A DNA stretch of 64,000 bases from Syngnathus acus (lineage: Eukaryota; Chordata; Actinopteri; Syngnathiformes; Syngnathidae), in contig NC_051087.1 of NCBI RefSeq assembly GCF_901709675.1, positions 4,208,001 through 4,272,000 of the forward strand, written 5' to 3'. A model generated the notes under the pieces. That model had not been told where the DNA came from. It made no database searches and saw nothing but the letters and a program-made list of their open reading frames with translations. Each line of letters starts with the position of its first letter. Within the stretch, counting starts at the first letter, position 1. The position numbers and the translations under genes were made by a program. This document shows positions 1-10,000 of this stretch, in pieces.

Positions 1-247
1 GTTGTTTGCAGAACAATGTAAACTCCAACACAAAGCAAGGAGCTTTATTTTAAGACATAGATGCCTTAATTGTCAATCATTGACACGAGTTGAAAAACGT
101 TTCCAGTACATTCCCAAGAAAGGTTCACAAGAATTTGAGTTTTTTTTTGTTTTTTACAATAATTGGTTAATTGTAATTGATGGAATAAAGACGATAAGGA
201 AAAAAGTTTCCAACTGTAAAAATAATGTTTGTTAACCTCGGTTTCAG
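1..247 (+). other. Intron 2 of fabp2 (3' part)
   Basis: Noncoding sequence upstream of fabp2 exon 3, ending in the acceptor tttcag at 242-247. The short open frames here have no family resemblance. Confidence 0.7.
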
Positions 248-469
248 GGCTCGTGGGCACTGGAGGGCGAAACGCTGAAGGGCACCTTCACCAGGAAAGA
301 CAACGGCAAGCCGCTGATAACCACAAGAATTGTGCAAGGAGATGAGCTCATACAGGTGAGGAACTTTAAACACACACACACGCACACACTATATATTATT
401 TTTGTCTTCTGCCCACAGAGCTACAGCTATGACGGCGTTGATGCTAAAAGGATTTTCAAGCGGGCTTAG
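248..469 (+). CDS. fabp2: Fatty acid-binding protein 2, intestinal (last two exons; 5' part off window)
   Basis: Cytosolic lipid carrier of the FABP family that binds long-chain fatty acids in enterocytes. Two exons are present. Exon 3 (248-355, 108 nt, after tttcag and before gtgag) encodes GSWALEGETLKGTF through GDELIQ. Exon 4 (419-469, after cccacag) encodes SYSYDGVDAKRIFKRA and a TAG stop. These match the final beta strands of the barrel, including the LxGxFxRxDNG and YEGVEAKRIFK signatures; the wording is closest to FABP2 among family members I recall. The intron between them is 63 nt and holds a CA tract. The first two exons lie left of the window. FABP2 sits beside USP53 in human, which supports the assignment. 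An AATAAA at 834-839 fits the end of a roughly 390-nt 3' UTR. Confidence 0.9.
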   Translation, partial: GSWALEGETLKGTFTRKDNGKPLITTRIVQGDELIQVRNFKHTHTHTLYIIFVFCPQSYSYDGVDAKRIFKRA

Positions 470-833
470 GTTTGAGCAATCTTCCGAGGAGGTTACAGAC
501 AATATTGTATGACTTACTGTAAACCTGCATACCCTGGAAAAAGTGCACTGTTTGTCAATTGCACTGGATTCTGACTTTGCTGTAATAATTACATCCTTAT
601 TTTTGGTGTTTAATTTTAAAGGTAATTCCAAATGTCTCACAGACTGGTTTTTATTGAGTTATAAAAAAATGTAAGCTCTTGTTTTTGTAGTCTGTTCTTT
701 ATGTTAAGGTGATATGTAAAGATGTGTTTAGAAAGAAAATACTTTTGGTCTTGGTTTTCCAAAATTGATAAAGAAAGACACGGAAAAAGTGACGCATTTT
801 CAGAGTGATACAATAATTTATTCAACAGTAATA

Positions 834-839
834 AATAAA
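834..839 (+). other. Polyadenylation signal, probable fabp2
   Basis: AATAAA in an AT-rich stretch about 365 nt after the fabp2 stop. No other + strand gene lies nearby. Confidence 0.5.
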
Positions 840-1670
840 AAATAAATATATATTATCTACAAAAATATAAAGTGCAGACAGATTCTGGACGTTGTTTTCC
901 CAAAACGGCGATGCTACTCGCACAAAGATGTGATCCATATGTACTACACCCATCCATCACAAGGCAGCATCGGCCGCTACTACAAAGAACCACGACCGCA
1001 CAAATATAATACACAATTTTTGTGTATAGGGATGAAAAATGAACGTGTGTACGTTTTCAATAAAATCGGATGTACCGTATATCCTCAAATAGTGGTTGTT
1101 AGAGCCAAATCATTTAAAAAAATCATTTTGATGAATATCTTTGGGGTTTAATAAGTCAGAGGAATGTTTAGTATTAATTTAGTTTTTAATTTGTTTGTAT
1201 AGTTTGTTGATGAGTTATGATTTAAGTACGCTGATTTGCTTGGTTTGTGGATTTCTATTAGAATAAAAGACGCCCCCCCGGAAGTGCACGGACAGAAAGT
1301 TTTTAGACCTTGTGAAATCGACGGTGTTTGATCAAGTCAATTCACCGTGAACCTCTTCACGAGTTGTATCAAAATGACACTCGGAAAGCAAACTTAAGCG
1401 CACGATCCTGAAACGCAAGAACCATAAAGCCCGTCAAACTTTAGGCGGAAAGCCAACCACGACGCGCATGCAAACCCGATCGTGGAAAGGAATTAACAGA
1501 GACGTTCAAGAATGAAAGAAAACAAAATGAAACTCAACTGGTCTGTGAGTATTGCGAAGTCATGACGGGAATGCATTGGATAAGGATACGAGTCAGAAAA
1601 TCTAAGGCTGCCCGCACAAAGAATTGGTTTAATTAATGAAATACGTGAAAGAAATTTTGCTACTACAGTG

Positions 1671-1955
1671 GCTCAAATAAATGGCGTGTCCCAATGTGTT
1701 GCTTCCTTAAAATAAAATAAAATAAAATAGTAAAAATAAATAAAACTAGTAAAGAAGAATATAGATATTTTTTTTAAAATCACAATAAGGTTGGAAATAT
1801 TCTTGAAAAAGAGATTTTATGCACTGGTCTTTGCTCAAATAAATGGGGTGTCCCAATTCGTTGCTTCCTTAAAAATAAATCAATAAAATTAGTAAAGTAG
1901 AATATAGATTTTTTTATCACAATAAGGCTGGAAATATTCTTGAAAAAGAGGTTTG
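1671..1955. repeat. Tandem duplication, period 162 bp
   Basis: Two adjacent diverged copies begin gctcaaataaatgg at 1671 and at 1833. Both continue with gtgtcccaat, gttgcttccttaaa, an A-rich part, tatagat, then cacaataagg, tggaaatattcttg and aaaaagag. The first copy is longer because of an extra AATAA-rich stretch. No coding potential. Confidence 0.75.
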
Positions 1956-2261
1956 ATGCTGCTAGAACAATCAGATAGCTTCAACTAGTATGCGTCAATA
2001 GATACACGCGCTAACAATTAGCATCTATGCAATTTAGTAATGGCTCTCTGAACACAATCTGTCAAGATGCATATACAAGGGTGTGACTGATTTATTTTGA
2101 GTTGTTTTGAGATGCTTCATTTAAAAAAAAAAAGGCCACTAGTTGAGGAAATACGGTAATGATGCGGCAATGATGTCATGTGGATGCTGTGAAATGACAA
2201 CGTCTTAAAATATCTCCGCTTCGCCCCGATGTGATTGGCTAGGAAGGACAAGCGCTCTAGA

Positions 2262-2310
2262 AAACATACGGCTGGATAAATAATTTTCACCATTATCCAG
2301 CCGTACGTTT
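2262..2310. repeat. Short inverted repeat (hairpin)
   Basis: Arms 2262-2279 (aaacatacggctggataa) and 2293-2310 (ttatccagccgtacgttt) pair over 18 nt with one mismatch around a 13-nt loop. It lies in noncoding DNA between fabp2 and usp53. It may be the core of a small palindromic transposon, or a chance hairpin. Confidence 0.6.
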
Positions 2311-4089
2311 CTGCACTACGTAATGGGGGAAGAAAACTTCTGACATCACATCCCGCGTCACCACTTCACACCAACAAACATGGTGTCACTCGTAAAAATG
2401 TCAAGGCACTCGTGATGCAACGGAAGACACGCTTAGTGTAAAATACAAGAAAGTGTAATCCAATTCTGTACACAAAGGAGGGAAAAACGTCATGAAGGTT
2501 CTACATCATCATCGGTGTGTCTAACAATGGCTCTAATAATCCACTAAAACAGCACAAAGGGAACAATCGACCCATTAGTAGAAGCACACCAGCACAATCG
2601 GCTCGTATGTCAAGTGTCTTGCCCAAGGACACAAGCGCACACGACTTGAACAGAGTTAGAATCCGACCCAAGTGTACCTAATGATGCGTTAGATGAGTGT
2701 ACAATATGTTCTGGGAGGCTACAGATGTAACAAAATCTTTACAAATGTCAAAATAACCTTATCAGCTTAATGCATAGTATAAGTCCGGAAAAGTCCATTA
2801 TTTGCTTCATACGGTCATATTTACAATAGATGCATAAGTATAAACGAGAGACTGAGAACATTCAAGTGATTTAAAAAAAATAAATAATTGAAATTACAAA
2901 CAGCAATGGGATTAGTACGTTTGAATAAATATTAGATAGTTTATGTTGTTTTGGACTATTTTCATGCGCATGCTTCTGCTGTAACAGGCAAAATAGTAAG
3001 ACTTGGTAAAGGCCACATGCACATTTGGAGAATTTGGGGACACTTTGGGATTTTTATCTCCCCGCATGACATCGGATTGGCGGATGAATTTCATTGGTAT
3101 TATTTAGCAAACGTCTTCACACCAAAAACATAAAAAAGTATCATTGAATATGTAAGGATCAGAAGAACGATGAAAAAAAAAAAGTTGCATCGTTTGTGGG
3201 CTGCTGGCATGCAACTTATTTGTACATAGCCCCAACATGGAGGCTTTGAAATCTATTTTTAATCGCTAAAATGGTTATTGACACATCGGCATGATCGTCC
3301 GTCACTCATTAACGCAGGCAGGTCATTAAAAGAAGCGATAAAGTGGCGCCATTTTGGACGAAGCGATAAGGGGGAGTGACACAATGTGACCGGTCAATGT
3401 CGTAAAAACTGCGATAGTGTCGACTTTGCAATTGACCGCCGGACCCGAGATAACATTAAACCTGACAACATATCTCACGATGAATTGATTTATTTTTAGC
3501 ATTCTCAACTGTTAAATGTGAGTCCCCCCCCCGTGTATAACGGGGAAAAGTGTGTGCTTACTGCTCTTTGCTGACCTTGTTTTGTGTGTATCCCACTTAA
3601 GGTCAGTGTGTATTTGAGCTCAATAACATCCGCACCAACTTGTTGCCAAGTCCAATATTGTGACACCCTCTGACGCTTTAGAGCAGCACATTTTCATTCC
3701 CTGCAGGTGTGACAACATGGTGTCCCGACACTTTTGTCCACATAGTTTGTATCCACCCCTGTCAACTCTTTGGCATTCATTTTCAATCTCATATGACTGC
3801 ACAGTAAATGCATGTAAACAAAAAAAAAAATACAGGTCGACTTATAAAAAGCCTCGTTCGTCCAAACCTTTGGTTGTCACTGGGTTCCATTTTGCGGTGG
3901 GTTTATTGCTCGTATTGCCTAAAAACAACATAAATGAAGGCATGTCAACCATCACACTCATTTGTAGGATTGCAGTGATGCCTTGAAGTTCCAAAAGTTT
4001 GATCATTTGGGATTCCACTGATTCTAGAAAAAGAAATCACACAAAGGACTACAAGAATATATAATTGTGAGTACTGTGATAGAGACTGT

Positions 4090-7000
4090 CTAAATGTGTT
4101 GCTTCACCACTTGTGTTCTAATAGAGTTTCCAGTGTGTGTTGTCATTAGCATTAAGCTAGCCGACTGAAAGCTACAGTTACTTGAACTAGGAGTGGCATT
4201 AAACAGCTTTTTTGAGAGAAGACCTGTGATTGGCCAGAACTCAGCTGGTTCCAGTTTCCCCATGAGGACAAATGCCGTAGCAAATAGATGGAAGGGACAT
4301 TTTATTTTGAAAAGTAATGTAAGTTCAGATGTCCAAAGTGGATCGCGGCGGAACTTCAAGGTACCACTGTAGAATGCGAGTGTTGGAAAGGACTTACTTG
4401 ATTCAGGTTTGGCTTTGGACGCATCTTGCGTGTCAGTCGAGAGGCTGTGCGAGGCGTCCCTGCGCTCAGACGGGCCCGCGGCTCGCGGCACGGTGGCCGA
4501 CAGCAGCAGAGGCCTCTGGTTGTGGTACTTGAGGCGGTACGTTTCCGTCATGCAGTTGTCCACGTTGAAGTAGGTGGTGAGAGAAACCTCCTGAGTGCTG
4601 GGGGCCCGCTCTGCTCGGCACCCCGCCATGGGTCTGTCATCGCTCTCGCACGACGACGGCGTGCTCCTCTCCGGGTCGGAGCCCGACTTGGAACTGGCGT
4701 CCGAGAAGGTCCGCAGGCCGGAGATATCGGGTTTCCTGTGACGAGGGCTTGCCTGGAAGGGTTCTTGAAGCGTCCTGGGCCGGAAAGCGGCGTCGCTCGG
4801 TTCGTCCTGATGAGGCGAGAGCCGCTGGCCGGGTCGAAGGTGAGGCGAGGCCGAACCCGGCGCTCCGAGCTGCCGCTGGGGGTCGTTGCCGGGAGAGTGG
4901 CGATACGCCGGGGGGACGTGAGGACACTGCGGGTCGGACGCGGCGGCGTCGCCGGAGCGGCAAGAGTCTCTGTCCTCGGGCTCGGAGAGGGCGAGGTCGT
5001 CTGAGCTGTTCCACTCGGAGCTGCTGGTCTTGGTGATGTGCCTCGAGGCCGAGCACTCCCCCGCGTGGCCTCGACCGCTTGTCAGCTCCTGCTGCTCACT
5101 CTGCCTGTTATCTGCAGCCAGGCAGTCCCGCTCGCAAGGTTTTCTGCAAGTACTGGACGACGTGTACTTGCATTTACGCCTGCACAACAGTCACAAACAA
5201 TGACATCATTGTATCAATTAAGAGAGAATGGCATGAGAATTCACACGCCACTGGGCCCGTTTTCAGTTCTCTTCTTTGAAAAAGGGAATGCTAAGTTCAT
5301 GCAATTTTTATAACGACCTGGATGATAAACAATCTACACAAATTTAGGAGAGTGCAAATTTGTGAAAGAAATACCTTGAACCCGGGCTGCATTTAAGATG
5401 TGAATGTGAAACCTGGTCGTGATTCTTTCCCTGAGATTTCGCCTGATGTTTGCCTGCAACAGAGGAGAGACAATGCATCATATTTCCATCCATACATGAA
5501 AGGACAGATTGGATGGATGGGGAAAGATGAATAGCTAATGTCGACGCTCATTCCTAACACAAGACTGACACAAGGTGGCAGCATCAGCAAGGTGTCAGTC
5601 TCATTGGCACACAGCTGGATGCTAACGTCAGAACCGGGCATGCATGGCGGCGAATTCCAAGCCCTTTTAAAAAAAAAAAAAATAGATGTGTTATTTATTT
5701 ATTTTTTCCCCCTGGCAGTTGCCCCGCAGGATAAAAGCTATTGCTCGGCGTCACCGAAAGATATTTGTGGCGGAGCCAGCGGCCGAGTCCAGCTGTGCTT
5801 TCTGCATGAGCTCGGTGGGATTATCATCAGATTAAAGGATGCTGGGTGAGGAGGTTAGAGAAAGACAGTCCAAGATGAGATGCCAACCTCATTTCATTTA
5901 CAGAGACTGAACATCATTGGAAGCGCAAGATATCACCTCACCACTTTGTTGCTGCAGATAATCCATCCATTACCTGAGCATTTTATCCGAGTGAAAAATA
6001 AATCCCTCAGACTACAAGACTGAACTACTGCTGACTGCGTGCGCATTTATTCCAACTTTATGGGCACTAAAGAATTTTATGGTGCCAGGAAAAGATGAGG
6101 AGGCCTTGGAACGAAATACTTGGAACGTACCATTGTGTGACGGTGAGGACGGCACGCTGGATTTTGCATCGCCTGCCTTTGGGTGAAGATGGCTGAAAGC
6201 AAAAAGAACAATTCATGGAGACATTGAGGCCAAACATTGAAACATTATTTCTTTTTGAGTGACCTTGAATCGATGTCATCATAAGTGAAGAAAGCGATGC
6301 TATTTTTGGCTCATGCTGAGATCAATTACGCTTCTAAAAAGAAGACTTCAATGTGATATAAAAAGAAAACAGTTTTCTCCACCCAATCAAATTTCCAGTT
6401 AGGAGCTGACAAACAACAACGAAGCCAGCGAATAGAAACCGAAAGATTTTAAGTAGGCTACCAGTAACGCGCTAAAATATCAAATTGTATGATTTGTTTT
6501 GAATCCATCCATCATTATAAAATTGTTACATATTTGTCAATGATCAATATTTGCTTCAAACGTTTTTTTTACCTTTGGAACTGTGTTTCCGTGGCCGACC
6601 TCTGCTCTTTAACCGCAAATCCGTCGACGCCCGGCGAGTCAGGATTGGTGGATCCGCTGCTGAGCCGGTCGCTGCTCTCGTATCCCGACTCGGTTCTCTG
6701 TATGGTCCAGGTGTCGCTCCGCAGCAGCGTCTTGGCGCCCCCCGTCAACCTGCCGCCCCTCTGCTGCGTGGCCCTGCTGTCCGACTCCACCGAGCTGTGG
6801 CTCTCCGTCTCGTGACGCTGCTCGTCCTCGTAAATGGTCATCAGACACTTCTGCTTGCGATCATCCCTGGTTCGCGCGTACTCCCGACTTTGTTCCGTCT
6901 TGGCGCGTCGAGGGCTGTCGTGTTGCTGTTGACGACGTTGCTCCAGCTCGTTGAGTACAGTGTCCACGTTTAGCACCTCGCGGACGGGTCTCCAAATAGA

Positions 7001-10000
7001 TTTGCACTTATTCCGGCTTCCTCCGCTCCCGCCGTTTTCCCATTGATCCCGGGAGCTGTCCTGATCGGAGCGACTGGGCGAGAGATGGCTCTTCCTGCCG
7101 GCTTGCGTGGGTCGGGACTGCCCGCGGGCTTCCTGGGAGGGTCTGCCCGAATAACTGGCTGACTTGTCCATGCGGGGGTAGTAGCTTTTATATTTTTGCT
7201 CCCTCGGGCCATTCTCAGGAGGAGACGAGGATCTAGTGTGTGTCATGTCTACGGAACACATTTCAAGCATCAGTGGTATTTTTAATTAGCCCAACTTTTG
7301 GGAGATGACCAGGTTGCTCTGAGACGAAGCTATTAAAACACGAGTTATTTTTCCATGATATGTCATCATGCTATACCTTTGGGTTGTGATGCATCAATTC
7401 TTGTGTGCCCTCTGTCCTTTTTTGTGGTTTCACCGACTCTCTGAAAATTTTCCATAAAAGCTTCCTGGAATCTGCTTGGACTGCCAAGGGGATTTTTCAC
7501 TGAAAAGGAAAAAAGAGGCAGATGAGTGGCGGCACAACGGTCCACTTCATGATATTAATATTACTCGACCCAAAGTATGTTTTTCTTACCCTACTTAGCG
7601 TGATACTTTGACTTATCGAACTATGATTTTGAACACACATTTATTTGCTGCCAAACAATAAAGCAGGATGACATCGGTGAGCATCTGGTGCATGTGGAAA
7701 TAGATCAAGCGAGTCGAAAAAAGGGCCTTTAAAAAAAATAAAAGCTCTTCCATCATATCCCTAAATGAGAGCAGCACACAATACAACACTCACCTCCTTC
7801 CTTTGTGCTGCGCGGAATGATTGCATAATGCAGGAGCCTCATTAGCAAAGTGAAAAATGCAAGAGCATCATTAACTCTGCTAAATGTACTGACAAGTTCA
7901 CCAACGTGCCTGTGGTGTTTTTTGTCTCCCCGGCGCAGCATGAACAACAACAGTTATATAAACTTCAAGTGCTAATGTTTTATCCCTCTCATATAGTCTG
8001 ATGCTAACTAGAAAAAGATATTATCTAGACTCATTATTGGGCAGGTATACTTCAAAATGTCCCATGCCAGTCAAAGCGTCCAGGCGCTAAAGCAAAACAA
8101 TCCACGGGAACTGGCACGACTCCATTGTCAAAACAAACGAGCGGTGAAATAAAGCTTGGCCAAACGTGAAATGTCCACGCAGCGGGCTGAGACTAGTGAA
8201 AGCGCATGAGGAGTACGCCACAGGAGCAAGGATTAGGCAGGAAGGCGTGGGTGGTAATCTGCGTGCGACAGAGGCATCATCCTCATGTCAAGTTCAAACC
8301 GGCGCACATTAACCCAAATCCTGAACACAGCCACAACTCCCCGTTTGGAAGGTCCCATCAGAATTTTCTTCAGCGATGCTTTCAAATCATGATTTGGATT
8401 TAATTCATTAGAATTGCTCTCTCACTGTTGTCAAGATAAATGGGAATACGATCTTTTTTAAAAAAAAAATTTTTAATCGGCATGCATTAGGACTGGCCGA
8501 TTATGGAAGGGGAAAATAAGAATATGTGCGTTTGAATATTGTGATATTACCTATGTGTTTGTACACTGTGTGGATATTCTGTCACGTCCCCACGTCACCT
8601 GACTTCCAGCCTAGCCCGACTCATGGAATTGCCAGCACCTGCTACAGCTCGTTAGGTTCCCTATTTAACCTCTCTGTGTTCTGCCAGTAGTTGTCAGTTC
8701 GTCTGATTACCCTGCACGTGATACTGCTGCCTTTTTGTCCCCGGACCAAACTTTGTAGCCAACTGCTTCCTTGACCTTCGACCACGCTCCAGATCGCCGC
8801 CTGTCCTGACTACTTGCCCGACCTTCGACCACGCTCCAGATCGCCGCCTGTCCTGACTACTTGCCTGACCTTCGACCACGCTCCAGATCGCCGCCTGTCC
8901 TGACTACTTGCCCGACCTTCGACCACGCTCCAGATCGCCGCCTGTCCTGACTACTTGCCTGACCTTCGACCACGCTCCAGATCGCCGCCTGTCCTGACTA
9001 CTTGCCTGACCTTCGACCACGCTCCAGATCGCCGCCTGCCCTGACTACTTGCTCGTTCTACATCCCCGTTTTCCCTCTCACCATTAAAGGATCGTGCTGC
9101 ACTTGGTTCCCTGTCTTTGTTGCCTGACAGAACGAACTGACCAGAAATGCAACCAGCGCACGATTCCCTAGACACGGCCCGCTTGACCCACACGGAGTGG
9201 GAGCTCGGCAAGACCACAGAGGAGATGGCGGCGTTAACCAGGGTCGTTCAGCAGCAGCAGCTCCAGCTGCAGCAACAGCAACTGCAGCAGCAGCAACAGC
9301 AACTGCAGCAGCAGCAACAGCAACTGCAGCAGCAGCAACAGCAACTGCAGCAGCACCACCAGCTCCACCAGGACCTGGTAGAGGCTCTCAGGGATCACAG
9401 AGACTTGGCTCCTCTGGCTGCTGCAGATCGGTTTGTGCCATCTCTGTCCACGTCCGTGCCGCTTAGCCCCACCGTTATGTCCACGCCCCGTCCTGCCTCG
9501 GCACCCGGGCAGTACGTGGACGTCCCTGAGCCCAGACTCAGCAACCTCGCAAGGTTCGACGGTGACCCCAAGTACGTCCGGGCCTTTCTGACGAACTGCC
9601 GTGTCTTGTTCGACCTCCAGCCCGTCACATTTGCCACGGAGCCAGCCAAGGTGGGTTTCGTGCTGACTCACCTGACGGGCGAGGCATGGCTGTGGGGAAC
9701 GGCAGAATATGAGCGGCAGGGACCCGCCTGTTCGTCGTTTGACGCCTTCGCCGCTGAGATCCTGCGCGTATTTGACCTGGGCTCCGCCTCGGAGGACGCC
9801 TCCACAGAGCTCCTCACGCTGCGCCAAGGCAGCAGATCCGTCGCCCAGTACGCCATCCGGTTCCAGACGGTGGCGCGTCGTAGCGACTGGAACACCCCGG
9901 CTCTCGTCGGTGCCTTCATCCACGGACTCGCGGACTATATCAAGGACGAGATGGTGTCCTGCGAGCGCCCACAGACCCTTGAAGTGGCCATGGACCTGGC

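Larger units (their letters stand above)
860..4089. other. Intergenic between fabp2 and usp53 (convergent 3' ends)
   Basis: No gene recognised apart from the duplication and hairpin listed separately. The right part is probably usp53 3' UTR: a - strand AATAAA (tttatt on +) lies at 3902-3907. In human the micropeptide gene C4orf3 lies between these two genes; I looked for its hydrophobic C-terminus in the listed frames and did not find it. Confidence 0.5.

Noticed and set aside
930-1151. 73-codon + strand open frame after fabp2
   Set aside because: No homology recalled, AT-rich, and located past the likely fabp2 polyadenylation signal.
860-4089. Possible C4orf3 (another-regulin) micropeptide expected from human synteny
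   Set aside because: No frame with its typical hydrophobic C-terminal helix was seen here; it may be lost, moved or too diverged to recognise.
4426-5056. Long + strand and alternate-frame open reading frames over the usp53 3' coding exon
   Set aside because: They are antisense or frame shadows of the GC-rich usp53 exon, low-complexity Arg/Gly-rich, with no family motifs.
8694-9217. Repetitive Arg/Gly-rich open frames in both LTR arms
   Set aside because: They are translations of the 47-bp tandem repeat, in frame only by chance over a few units.
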